From the NCBI GenBank assembly GCA_020635975.1, contig JACJYT010000002.1, positions 372,001-436,000 of the forward strand: a DNA stretch of 64,000 nucleotides, given 5' to 3'. The notes beneath the pieces are model-generated. The model did no database searches and was not told the DNA's origin. It saw nothing but the letters and a program-made list of their open reading frames with translations. The position numbers were made by a program, and so were the translations under genes. The DNA comes from Chitinophagales bacterium. GTDB taxonomy: Bacteria; Bacteroidota; Bacteroidia; Chitinophagales; UBA8649. Below, in pieces: positions 51,613-60,387 of the stretch (its first letter is position 1; every line of letters begins with the position of its first letter).

Positions 51613-53148
51613 CTATTTTAACACCTTAGACCAACTGCATTTTTCGAGGGCAAGTTCTATCACTCGCTCAACAGAAACTCTTTCTTGCGCCATGCTATCT
51701 CTTTCTCTAATAGTAACGGTGTTATCTTCTAGCGTTTGGTGGTCTACGGTAATACAATATGGGGTTCCAATGGCATCTTGACGTCTATATCTTTTGCCAA
51801 TATTGTCTTTTTCTTCGTATTGGCAATTTAAATCTAAACGCAAACGATTGAAAATCTCTCTTGCTTTATCTGGCAAGCCATCCTTTTTGGTTAAAGGGAA
51901 AATAGCCACTTTAACTGGGGCTAGAACTGGCGGCAAGCTTAATACTACTCTCGAATTACCATCTCCTAAATCTTCTTCCTTGTAGCAAGCACTTAAGGTA
52001 GCAAGAAACATTCTATCTAAGCCTACGGAAGTTTCTACCACAAAAGGCACATAGCTTTCATTTAACTCAGGATCAAAATATTGTAATTTCTTTCCGCTTA
52101 AGTCTTGATGTTGACTCAAATCAAAATCGGTTCTAGAATGGATGCCTTCTAATTCTTTAAATCCAAAAGGAAACTCAAATTCAATATCAGCCGCAGCATC
52201 GGCGTAATGTGCCGTTTTTAGGTGGTCGTGGAAGCGGTATTTCTCTTCTCCAAAACCAAGATTTTTATGCCATTTAGCCCTTGTTTCTTTCCAATACTCA
52301 TACCATTTCGCTTGCTCGCCCGGACGAATGAAAAATTGCATTTCCATTTGTTCAAATTCACGCATACGGAAAATGAATTGACGTGCCACAATCTCATTTC
52401 TGAAAGCCTTACCAATTTGGGCAATACCGAAAGGAATTCTTTGTCTTGAGGTATTCAGAACATTCAAGAAATTCACGAAAATACCTTGCGCGGTTTCTGG
52501 TCGCAAGTAAAGTTTGCCTTCTTCGCCAGCAATATTCCCCAATTGTGTATTAAACATTAGGTTGAATTGTCTAACATCTGTCCAATTCTTACTTCCAGAT
52601 AAAGGATCAGCTATACCCAATTCTTCAATCATCAATTTAAAATCAGCTAAGTCTTCATTTTCTAAGCAAGCCTTCATTCTTGCTTCTATCTTATTAATTT
52701 CTTCTTGTCTTCTAAGAACATTAGGATTAGTAGAACGGAACTCAGCTTCGTTAAAAGCTTCTCCAAATTTGGCCGCGGCTTTTTCCACATCTTTCAAAAT
52801 CTTTTGATTGATTTTTTCTATGTGCTCTTCAACTAGAACATCCGCTCTATACCTTTTCTTACTATCCTTGTTATCAATTAAAGGATCGTTAAAAGCATCC
52901 ACATGGCCACTTGCTTTCCAAGTTTTAGGGTGCATAAAAATGGCAGTATCTAAACCCACTATGTTTTCATGCATTTGCACCATGCTCTTCCACCAATACA
53001 ATTTGATATTATTTTTTAGCTCTACGCCATTTGGTCCGTAGTCGTATACCGCTCCTAAACCGTCATATATTTCAGAAGAGGGAAATACAAATCCGTATTC
53101 TTTCGAATGTGAAACTAAATTTTTAAATAAATCGTCTTGCTGCGCCAT
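51613..53148 (-). CDS. glyS: Glycyl-tRNA synthetase (single-chain, class II)
   Basis: The 511-residue enzyme is the alpha2 type of GlyRS. It has the N-terminal start YGFVFPSSEIYDGLGAVYDYGPNGVELKNNIK, class II motif 1 and motif 2 regions (KTWKASGHVDAF; RPETAQGIFVNF; AFRNEIVARQFIFRMREFEQMEMQFF), VETSVGLDRMFLA (motif 3), and an anticodon-binding C-terminal domain. It charges tRNA-Gly. It lies alone on the minus strand, divergent from gldA with about 190 bp between them. Confidence 0.97.
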   Translation of the reverse strand: MAQQDDLFKNLVSHSKEYGFVFPSSEIYDGLGAVYDYGPNGVELKNNIKLYWWKSMVQMHENIVGLDTAIFMHPKTWKASGHVDAFNDPLIDNKDSKKRYRADVLVEEHIEKINQKILKDVEKAAAKFGEAFNEAEFRSTNPNVLRRQEEINKIEARMKACLENEDLADFKLMIEELGIADPLSGSKNWTDVRQFNLMFNTQLGNIAGEEGKLYLRPETAQGIFVNFLNVLNTSRQRIPFGIAQIGKAFRNEIVARQFIFRMREFEQMEMQFFIRPGEQAKWYEYWKETRAKWHKNLGFGEEKYRFHDHLKTAHYADAAADIEFEFPFGFKELEGIHSRTDFDLSQHQDLSGKKLQYFDPELNESYVPFVVETSVGLDRMFLATLSACYKEEDLGDGNSRVVLSLPPVLAPVKVAIFPLTKKDGLPDKAREIFNRLRLDLNCQYEEKDNIGKRYRRQDAIGTPYCITVDHQTLEDNTVTIRERDSMAQERVSVERVIELALEKCSWSKVLK

Positions 53149-53327
53149 GGGAATTAATTATAAGTTTGTAAAAATAAGGCATTTAGCGCTTAAGTGAAAC
53201 TTATGAGCATTAATTTTGAAAATAAATCGAATACTAAGTTATCTAAGCCTTTTACTTGGAAGTATAGCTACCTTCTTAGCTTTTAGTATAAAAAATGTTA
53301 AGCTATACAGAAATACTTGGATTTAGC

Positions 53328-53335
53328 TAACTTTG
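53328..53335 (+). promoter_or_regulatory. -7 promoter box for the gldAFG unit
   Basis: TAACTTTG fits TAnnTTTG and lies only 6 bases before the ATG at 53342, so the mRNA would be leaderless or nearly so. The TTG at 53333 that begins the longest frame lies inside the box and is unlikely to be a start. No clear -33 element is seen. Confidence 0.6.
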
Positions 53336-53341
53336 CGACTT

Positions 53342-54238
53342 ATGTCGGTAAGCGTAAGCAATCTTAGTAAGGTATATGGCGAGCAAAGAGCTGTAGATTC
53401 TATTTCTTTCACGATTAATAGTGGAGAAGTTGTAGGCTTTTTAGGTCCGAATGGTGCTGGTAAGTCTACCACCATGAAAATGATTACTGGATTTTTGGAA
53501 GCGGATAATGGAGATGTGAAGGTTTGCGGACTCAAAAATTTGGACGATCCTTTAGCTTTTAAAAGAAAGATTGGTTACTTGCCTGAAAATAATCCTTTGT
53601 ACTACGACATGTACATTAAAGAGTACCTAGCTTTTGTAGCTTCCTTGTACCAGGTAAAAAAGCCCATGTTGCGTGTTGCTGAAATGATAGAAATGACGGG
53701 TTTGCAGAGAGAACAAGGAAAGAAAATAGGACAACTTTCGAAAGGATATAAGCAAAGAGTGGGTATTGCTCAGGCTATGATTCACAATCCAGAGGTACTG
53801 ATTTTAGATGAACCTACTTCAGGTTTGGATCCGAATCAACTGGTAGAAATTCGAGAATTAATAAGCAACTTAGGGAAAGAAAAAACCATCATTCTCTCTA
53901 CGCATATTATGCAGGAAGTAGAGGCGATGTGCAAAAGGGTAATCATCCTAAATAGAGGCAAAATTGTAGCTGATGATAGCATGTCTCATGTTAAGGCTAG
54001 GTCGCACAAGCAAGCTTTTGTAAACTTTAAGGCAAAAGGTAAAAAAGCAGGAAATTTCCATATAGATCATATAATTTTTGAAGATTTAGAGAATGATTTT
54101 ATAAGAGCCAGTTCGACAAAGGAAAATGCTCTTAATGAAAAAATTTATAACTATTGCGTAGAGAATAAATTCGTTCTCCAACACCTAGAAGAACAAAAAA
54201 ATAGTTTGGAAGATATTTTTAAACAACTTACTAAGTAA
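53342..54238 (+). CDS. gldA: Gliding motility ABC transporter ATPase GldA
   Basis: The 298-residue ATPase has Walker A GPNGAGKST near residue 38, the signature LSKGYKQRVG near 135, Walker B VLILDEPTSGLDP near 156, and a switch His in ILSTHIMQEVEAM. GldA forms a transporter with GldF and GldG. In Flavobacterium johnsoniae their loss affects gliding, although the transported substrate is not known. It is directly followed by gldF with no gap. Confidence 0.95.
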   Translation: MSVSVSNLSKVYGEQRAVDSISFTINSGEVVGFLGPNGAGKSTTMKMITGFLEADNGDVKVCGLKNLDDPLAFKRKIGYLPENNPLYYDMYIKEYLAFVASLYQVKKPMLRVAEMIEMTGLQREQGKKIGQLSKGYKQRVGIAQAMIHNPEVLILDEPTSGLDPNQLVEIRELISNLGKEKTIILSTHIMQEVEAMCKRVIILNRGKIVADDSMSHVKARSHKQAFVNFKAKGKKAGNFHIDHIIFEDLENDFIRASSTKENALNEKIYNYCVENKFVLQHLEEQKNSLEDIFKQLTK

Positions 54239-54967
54239 ATGTATAGTATTTTTTTAAAGGAAATTAGACAGTTTTTTAGTTCTCTTGTGGGCTATATTTC
54301 CATAGGCTTGTTCTTGGTGCTGAGTACCTTATTTACTTTTGTTTTTCCGGCTACTTCCATTTTGGATACAGGTTTTGCAAGTCTAGATAGTTTCTTTAGT
54401 AATGCTCCCTTGTTTTTTTTATTCCTAATACCAGCAATTAGCATGGGGATGTTTGCAGAAGAATATAAAACAGGCACAATAGAATTGTTGTTAACACGAC
54501 CTTTAAGTTTAAATCAAATCATTTTAGGAAAATTTCTAGCCGCCTTTGCGCTGGTTGTTTTTGCAGTACTACCTACCTTAGTATATTATTATACTATTTA
54601 TAATTTGGCAATTCCAATTGGGAATGTAGACACTGGTGGAATTATTGGAAGCTACTTTGGTCTTTTGTTATTAGCAGCTTCCTTTGTTGCCTTAGCTTCT
54701 TTTGCTTCATCTATTAGTAATAATCAAATTGTTGCCTTCTTAATCGGTGTGCTCTTTTGCTTCTTGTTTTACATGGGTTTAGATTTTATTGCGCAGCTAC
54801 CGATTTTTGTGGGTAGAAGCGATTATTTTGTAGAACACCTAGGAATCAACGCGCATTATTTATCGATGAGTAGAGGGGTTATAGATACTAGAGATTTAAT
54901 CTACTTTTTGAGTTTGATTGGAATATTTTTATTGCTAACGAAATTGGTAATGTCTAAGAAAAAGTAA
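54239..54967 (+). CDS. gldF: Gliding motility ABC transporter permease GldF
   Basis: The 242-residue integral membrane protein has six predicted helices and the ABC-2-type permease signature LFLIPAISMGMFAEEYKTGTIELLLTRPLS near residue 60. It starts at the base after the gldA stop. Together with GldA and GldG it forms the gliding-associated transporter. Length and start MYSIFLKEIRQFFSSLVGY match the family. Confidence 0.94.
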   Translation: MYSIFLKEIRQFFSSLVGYISIGLFLVLSTLFTFVFPATSILDTGFASLDSFFSNAPLFFLFLIPAISMGMFAEEYKTGTIELLLTRPLSLNQIILGKFLAAFALVVFAVLPTLVYYYTIYNLAIPIGNVDTGGIIGSYFGLLLLAASFVALASFASSISNNQIVAFLIGVLFCFLFYMGLDFIAQLPIFVGRSDYFVEHLGINAHYLSMSRGVIDTRDLIYFLSLIGIFLLLTKLVMSKKK

Positions 54968-54971
54968 GGCG

Positions 54972-56678
54972 ATGAAATACATCAAGGCAAATATCAATAC
55001 CGTGCTGCTGCTATTAATCATCTTAGTAGCAAATCTAGTTTCTAGCTTTCTCTACACGAGATTGGATTTAACGGAAGAAAAACGTTATTCCATTTCTAAG
55101 GCAACCAAAAACTTTTTAGCTAACTTAGACGACATTGTTACAGTTCGTGTTTTCTTATCTGGAAATCTTCCTTCTGGAATGAAAGAATTGGAGAAAAGTG
55201 CGGAAGCAACTTTAAATGAGTTTAAGGCTTATGCGGGTTCTCGTTTAGAATTTGAATTTGTTGATTTAAACGATTACCCCTTAGATATTCAAGAAGAAAT
55301 TGGTAAAGAGCTAATGGAGAAAGGACTTAATCCTATTAGCTTAACCGTAGTTGAAAGTGGGGAACAAACGCAGCGAATTATTTTCCCTGGGGCAACGCTT
55401 AGTTACAAGGGCAGAGTTATAAGTGCCAATCTTCTAGAGAATAAATTAGGCTATGATCAATACGAGATATTGAATAATTCTATTACCCTTTTAGAATACA
55501 AATTTGCAAATGCCATTCAAAAGTTGCAACAAAGTCATCCGCCAGTTATCGCTTTTAGTACCGGTCATGGCGAAGCAACTCAAGAGCAACTAACGGAAAT
55601 TATTCAAGACTTACAAGTGAATCAGTTTGCAGTTTCTATGCTCGATTTAAGACTTGGCTATGAAATTGATAAGCTTGTAGATGTTTTAGTAATTGCGAAG
55701 CCAACGCAAGCCTTCACAGAAAAGGAGAAATATAAAATTGACCAATACCTAATGCGCGGCGGGAAAATATTTTGGTTAATCGATCAAATGGCCATGGATA
55801 TGGACAGCTTGCAAGGTGCCGACTTCTTTATGGCCCAACCTCGAGATTTAAATTTAGACGATATCTTGTTTAAATACGGGGTTAGAATTAATGACGATTT
55901 AGTGCAGGATCTTCAGAATACCAAACTAGAGATTCAAACAGGTTTTAATAATAATCAGCCACAAACGCAGTTTTTTTCTTGGCCCTTCTTCCCTTTAATG
56001 TTTGGGAATGAAGCGCACCCTATTTCGAAAAATTTGGCTCCTATTTCGAGTAAATTTGTAAGTACTATCGATACCATAAAGAATCCTCAAATCAAGAAGG
56101 AAATTCTACTTACTAGTTCCGCTTACAGCAAAGCTTTGATGGCTCCAGTAAGAGTTTTTGTTGGTATGGTGCAAAACCCACCACCTCCAGAAGCTTATAT
56201 TCAAAGTCAACTTAGCACGGCGGTTGCTTTAAGTGGAAGCTTTGAGTCGGTGTTCAAAAATAGAGCTTTTACCGGAGCCTATGCACAAATGGCAGATAGC
56301 ACAGAATCCATGAAATTTAAAGAGCAAAGTGAGCCATGTGCAAGAATGATTGTGGTAGGGGATGGAGATCTTATTATCAATGCCTCATCTAAAGGCAAAA
56401 AACAAGCTTTGGGCTTTAGTATTTATGGCAATAATAATGAAGCGATGGTTTTCGATAATAAAGCCTTCTTGCTAAATGCTATAGAATACTTAATAGACGA
56501 TAATAGCTTGTTGGAGACAAGAAGTAAAGAGATTAAGTTGCGTCAATTAGATGCTACGAAAGTAAAGCAAAGCAAACAAAAGATTCAAGTGCTTAGTTTA
56601 ATTCTACCTTTGGTGTTTTTAGCGATTTTTGCCCTGCTTTATTTATTTTTTAGAAAGAGAAAATATAGCGCGGCATGA
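54972..56678 (+). CDS. gldG: Gliding motility ABC transporter substrate-binding/auxiliary protein GldG
   Basis: The 568-residue protein has an N-terminal transmembrane helix (about 12-30). A large periplasmic domain of the ABC-transporter auxiliary type follows (LYTRLDLTEEKRYSISKATKNFLANLDDIVTVRVFLSGNLPSGM), and then a C-terminal membrane helix (IQVLSLILPLVFLAIFALLYLFF, about 537-560). GldG acts with GldA and GldF; its ligand is not known. Its stop overlaps the next start by four bases. Confidence 0.95.
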   Translation: MKYIKANINTVLLLLIILVANLVSSFLYTRLDLTEEKRYSISKATKNFLANLDDIVTVRVFLSGNLPSGMKELEKSAEATLNEFKAYAGSRLEFEFVDLNDYPLDIQEEIGKELMEKGLNPISLTVVESGEQTQRIIFPGATLSYKGRVISANLLENKLGYDQYEILNNSITLLEYKFANAIQKLQQSHPPVIAFSTGHGEATQEQLTEIIQDLQVNQFAVSMLDLRLGYEIDKLVDVLVIAKPTQAFTEKEKYKIDQYLMRGGKIFWLIDQMAMDMDSLQGADFFMAQPRDLNLDDILFKYGVRINDDLVQDLQNTKLEIQTGFNNNQPQTQFFSWPFFPLMFGNEAHPISKNLAPISSKFVSTIDTIKNPQIKKEILLTSSAYSKALMAPVRVFVGMVQNPPPPEAYIQSQLSTAVALSGSFESVFKNRAFTGAYAQMADSTESMKFKEQSEPCARMIVVGDGDLIINASSKGKKQALGFSIYGNNNEAMVFDNKAFLLNAIEYLIDDNSLLETRSKEIKLRQLDATKVKQSKQKIQVLSLILPLVFLAIFALLYLFFRKRKYSAA

Positions 56679-57709
56679 AAAAAAGTGGGATTTATATAGT
56701 GGTTTTACTAGCCTTGCTTGCCTTGGCTACTTTTCTTTTTCTGAGAGAAAGAAAGAAATATGATCCGGCATTGGAGCGAGCTTTTCAAGTTTTGGATATG
56801 GCAGCCCTATCTAAAATTGAACTAGATGATAGAAAGGGAAATGCCATGTACTTGGAGAAAGTAAAGGGTACTTGGTTGTTAAATGGAGAAGAAAATGTAA
56901 GGCCTGCAATTTTAGCGCAGCTCTTAGATGCCTTAGCGAATATGTATGCCGAAATTCCTGTTCCTGAAGTTGCTCAAGATAATGTTCTTAAGCAAATGCT
57001 TAATATTTCAACTAAAGTAAGCTTGTATCAAAATGACGAAAAGAAGGCCTACAAGGTTTTTTATGTTGGTGGAGGAACTCCAGATAATATTGGTACTTAC
57101 ATGCTAATGGAAATTAATGGGGTAGCAGCAAGCAGACCTTATATTATTCGTTTGCCTGGATTTAGAGGTTATTTAACTTATCGTTTTGCACCAGCCCCAG
57201 AGGCTTGGCGTAGTATTGCTTTATGTAATTATTTGCCCGAAGAAATAAAAAGAATTTCCATTAAATACCATCAAGAGGATGCCTTGCAATCCTTTGATTT
57301 GAGTAGGAACAATGGGAGTATGGAGTTAAACAACATGGGTGAAATTTATAAGGAAAGTGAACTAAATAAAGAGCTAGCAACGGGTCTATTTTCTTCTTTT
57401 ATGAATTTGCATTTTGAAAAAAATATCGATAGCCTTGCGCAAAAGGATAGTATTATGCAAGCAAACGCTTATTTACAATTACAAGTAGAAACAAGTACAG
57501 GAGAAACAAAAACCTTAGATGTGTTTTATATGCCTCTTGGTTTTGGTTCCACTTCTTCTGCGGATACTAGTGTTGTTTTTAAATACGACATGGATAGACT
57601 CTATGCATTTGATCAAGAAAGACAAAAATTAATAAGCATTCAATATGCAGGCTTTGCATCTATATTTCTAAAAGCAAATCAGTTAATTGCTAGTCCACAA
57701 CAGGACTAG
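56675..57709 (+). CDS. DUF4340 membrane-anchored protein
   Basis: The 344-residue protein has an N-terminal signal anchor (SGIYIVVLLALLALATFLFL). The DUF4340 beta-rich periplasmic domain follows (ELDDRKGNAMYLEKVKGTWLLNGEENVRPAILAQLLDALANM), with a repeated second half. It overlaps gldG by ATGA. Its family is often found next to GldG-type auxiliary proteins of ABC-2 transporters, so it is a likely accessory subunit; this is inference from context. Confidence 0.88.
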   Translation: MKKSGIYIVVLLALLALATFLFLRERKKYDPALERAFQVLDMAALSKIELDDRKGNAMYLEKVKGTWLLNGEENVRPAILAQLLDALANMYAEIPVPEVAQDNVLKQMLNISTKVSLYQNDEKKAYKVFYVGGGTPDNIGTYMLMEINGVAASRPYIIRLPGFRGYLTYRFAPAPEAWRSIALCNYLPEEIKRISIKYHQEDALQSFDLSRNNGSMELNNMGEIYKESELNKELATGLFSSFMNLHFEKNIDSLAQKDSIMQANAYLQLQVETSTGETKTLDVFYMPLGFGSTSSADTSVVFKYDMDRLYAFDQERQKLISIQYAGFASIFLKANQLIASPQQD

Positions 57710-57765
57710 GCAAGATGAATGCGAATAAAATTGAAAAAATTTGGATAATCCAAGGCTTTTCTAGC

Positions 57766-57773
57766 TATATTTG
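57766..57773 (+). promoter_or_regulatory. -7 promoter box for dnaN
   Basis: TATATTTG fits TAnnTTTG, 26 bases before the ATG at 57800. A TTTG at 57741-57744 lies 21 bases upstream, an acceptable -33 element, so this is the best complete promoter in the window. Confidence 0.65.
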
Positions 57774-57799
57774 TACATTAATAAAATTAAATTCAAGTT

Positions 57800-58918
57800 A
57801 TGCGTTTTGTCGTTTCAACAACCCAATTATTAAAAAAATTACAATTAATTAGTGGTGTAATCAGTACGAATACGGTTTTACCAATTTTGGAAGATTTCTT
57901 GTTTGACATTCAAGGAGGAAAAATAAAAATTTTCGCAACAGATTTGGAAACCTCGATGAGTACCGAATTGGAAGTTGAGGCAAAAGAAGATGGCCGAATT
58001 GCCATTCCAGCTCGAATTTTATTAGATACTTTGAAAACTTTACCAGAGCAACCTTTAACTTTCTCTTTCGATGAGAAAACTTATGGTATAGAAATTAGCT
58101 CCTCCACAGGTAAGTATAAGTTAGCAGGTGAGAATCCAGAAGATTTCCCTAAGATTCCTAGTGCAGATGATGCTTCAGAAGTAGAAATTCCTTCAGAAGT
58201 TCTTGGTCGTGCTATAAGTCAGACTTTGTTTGCTGTAAGTAATGATGAATTGCGTCCAGCAATGACAGGCGTGTTTTTTCAATTACAAGCGGATGGTACA
58301 ACCTTCGTGTCTACAGATGCTTCTAAACTTGTAAAATACAAAAGATCGGATGTGGTTTCTAAAGATCCAGCATCTTTTATTGTTCCTAAAAAAGCCTTGC
58401 AATTATTAAAAGGTAGTTTGCCTGGAGAGGATGTAAGAGTGGCTATAAGTTACAATTCTTCAAACGCATTTTTTAGCTTCAGAGATACCTTATTAATATG
58501 TAGATTGGTAGATGCAAAGTATCCAGATTACAATGCTGTAATTCCAGTAGACAATAACAACCTATTAACTATTAATAGATTAGATTTCTTGAATACTTTA
58601 AAAAGAGTTAGCATCTTCTCTAATAAAACGACCTATCAATGCGTTCTAAATATTTCCGGAACAGAATTAAAAGTATCTTCACAAGATCTAGATTTCAGTA
58701 ATGAAGCTTTTGAAAGATTAAACTGTAGCTACGATGGTGAGGATTTAGAAATTGCTTTTAACGCGAGATTTCTAATTGAAATGCTTGGTGTATTGGAAAC
58801 AGAAGAGGTTAAAATTGAATTGTCAACTCCAACTAGAGCAGGTATTTTAGTTCCTGGAGTTGTTGAAGAAGGCGAACAATTGTTAATGCTGGTTATGCCA
58901 GTAATGTTAAATCACTAA
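57800..58918 (+). CDS. dnaN: DNA polymerase III beta sliding clamp
   Basis: The 372-residue clamp has the expected three-domain layout. It begins MRFVVSTTQLLKKLQLISGV and includes GVISTNTVLPILEDFLF, the mid-domain RPAMTGVFFQ with FVSTDASKLVKYKR, and the C-terminal LLMLVMPVMLNH that forms the partner-binding groove. It is not next to dnaA or an origin-like cluster here, only downstream of the gld genes. Confidence 0.97.
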   Translation: MRFVVSTTQLLKKLQLISGVISTNTVLPILEDFLFDIQGGKIKIFATDLETSMSTELEVEAKEDGRIAIPARILLDTLKTLPEQPLTFSFDEKTYGIEISSSTGKYKLAGENPEDFPKIPSADDASEVEIPSEVLGRAISQTLFAVSNDELRPAMTGVFFQLQADGTTFVSTDASKLVKYKRSDVVSKDPASFIVPKKALQLLKGSLPGEDVRVAISYNSSNAFFSFRDTLLICRLVDAKYPDYNAVIPVDNNNLLTINRLDFLNTLKRVSIFSNKTTYQCVLNISGTELKVSSQDLDFSNEAFERLNCSYDGEDLEIAFNARFLIEMLGVLETEEVKIELSTPTRAGILVPGVVEEGEQLLMLVMPVMLNH

Positions 58919-58922
58919 TATT

Positions 58923-59138
58923 ATGTCTAAATACTTAGTCTTATTTACCTTTATTTTTATGGTTTCAAGTTCTGTGGCTTTGCAATCTTGTAATAAGCAC
59001 ACTTGTCCTACTTATGCTACTAGTGCTCCTTCTAAAGGGGTGAAAAAAGCTTTGAAGCAAAGTAGAGGTGCCTACGATAAAGGCAATGCGAAAAAAGACA
59101 AGAAAACAGCTAAAGGCAAGGCTACTTCTGGTATTTAG
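58923..59138 (+). CDS. Small lipoprotein with Lys-rich tail
   Basis: The 71-residue product has a signal segment and lipobox (SVALQSC, Cys near 24). A Thr/Ser/Lys-rich tail follows, with KKALKQSRGAYDKGNAKKDKKT. No family is recognised. It starts 4 bases after dnaN, and it is followed one base later by the end of the opposing Omp28-like gene. The basic tail could lie against anionic surface or peptidoglycan components. Confidence 0.7.
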   Translation: MSKYLVLFTFIFMVSSSVALQSCNKHTCPTYATSAPSKGVKKALKQSRGAYDKGNAKKDKKTAKGKATSGI

Positions 59139-59139
59139 T

Positions 59140-60135
59140 TTAGTAATCTATCACAATTTTTTTGGCGTAAACTTCCTTGTTTTTGGCATAAATTCGAAGA
59201 ATGTAATTTCCTTCGCCAAATTCTTGCGCATCAATTTTAGCTCTTAATCTATCTTCTAAGTTTTCTTCATGTACTAGAGTACCAATGATGCTGTAAATTT
59301 CTATTTTCTGTAAAAGTAATTTATCGTTATTTACGTATAAAAAGTCTTTTGTTGGATTAGGATAGATGGCTTTATCTATAAGCTTGTTTAAGGCTATACT
59401 CGTAGTGAAATTAAGTTTGTCACTTTGTTCAGCTTGAATAATTTCCTTGCTGCTTGAGTTTTGTAAAAATACAGTAGTCGTTAACTCTTTAGCTTGCCAA
59501 TCTTGATCTATCTTGCTTCCTACTAAAATGGAAGTTTCATTTCCTACGCTTGGAAGATTAAATTGCTCATCTTGTAATAGAAATTTTCGAAAAACGTCAT
59601 GATGAATATCCTCTCCATTAGGCGAAGAATAGGCGATTTCTTTTTCACTTAATAAGACATAGAGCTCTGCAAGATTTTCTGAGCTTGCTGCTTTTTTCGA
59701 AATGGTAATTTCACTGTACATGGAATCACTAGAGTATTGAAATTGTTCGATTTGAATTTCGAATGCAGAACTTAAATTGTTTTGAGCGTCTAAAATCGGA
59801 TTGCTAATAAGATTGGAACTAGCAGCAAGAACTTCACCATTTACTACCAATCGAGGAGTACCCCCATACAGATTATAATAATTGGTTCTATCATCATTTT
59901 CCGTTGGATTATGCTGAGAAAAAACACAAGCAGCATAAGGAGAGCTAGGATGGTAAGCAATATGGATTACTTTGTCATAAGGTTCTATAGTATTATAAAA
60001 TCCAGGATTTTTGTTTGCACAAATACTGCACAAAGAGTTGGTAAAATGCTCTACAAGAATGTTTTTTGGAACTTCTTGAGCTTGCAAAGAGGAAAAGAGC
60101 AATAAGAATATAAAAATAAGTAGCTTTTGTTTCAT
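59140..60135 (-). CDS. Omp28-like secreted protein with T9SS type A sorting domain
   Basis: The 331-residue protein has the signal peptide MKQKLLIFIFLLLFSSLQAQ. An Omp28-related, thioredoxin-like region follows (ILVEHFTNSLCSICANKNPGF, with a CxxC near residue 37, and GGTPRLVVNGE). The C-terminal sorting domain has YPNPTKDFLYV, IEIYSIIGTLVHEENL and GNYILRIYAKNKEVYAKKIVIDY. That is a type A T9SS signal, expected to be cleaved and attached at the surface. A redox role is possible but unproven. Confidence 0.9.
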   Translation of the reverse strand: MKQKLLIFIFLLLFSSLQAQEVPKNILVEHFTNSLCSICANKNPGFYNTIEPYDKVIHIAYHPSSPYAACVFSQHNPTENDDRTNYYNLYGGTPRLVVNGEVLAASSNLISNPILDAQNNLSSAFEIQIEQFQYSSDSMYSEITISKKAASSENLAELYVLLSEKEIAYSSPNGEDIHHDVFRKFLLQDEQFNLPSVGNETSILVGSKIDQDWQAKELTTTVFLQNSSSKEIIQAEQSDKLNFTTSIALNKLIDKAIYPNPTKDFLYVNNDKLLLQKIEIYSIIGTLVHEENLEDRLRAKIDAQEFGEGNYILRIYAKNKEVYAKKIVIDY

Positions 60136-60244
60136 AGGGCAGAGTTATTTAATTTCAACGAATTAATTAGCCTCATTTAGTATATAAACGAAAGAAACTT
60201 ATAAAGAGTTTAGATTAATGATTACGATAGGTCTTATTCATCCC

Positions 60245-60274
60245 CAGCAGGATCTCTCGAAGAGGACCCTGCTG
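60245..60274. repeat. REP-like palindrome, copy B
   Basis: CAGCAGG and CCTGCTG form a 7-bp outer stem, and CTCT/AGAG a 4-bp inner stem around the loop CGA. Its centre CAGGATCTCTCGAAGAGG, continuing into ACCCTG, matches the palindrome at 43080-43109 at 21 of 24 positions. It lies in the 250-bp gap between the Omp28-like and PorE-like genes, which otherwise has only short imperfect inverted repeats (TAGCTTTAAGCTA near 60355). Confidence 0.75.
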
Positions 60275-60387
60275 CTACTTGAAAACCAAAATCATTTAAA
60301 TAGGTTCTCCGTTGCATGAGCTTTAGCCGATGCTAGGCAGTAAAAAACAGTCAGTAGCTTTAAGCTATGCACTAAATAATAACGCTT

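Noticed and set aside
57720..57800. Replication origin near dnaN
   Set aside because: There is no dnaA gene, no cluster of DnaA boxes and no AT-rich unwinding array; dnaN alone is not evidence of an origin.
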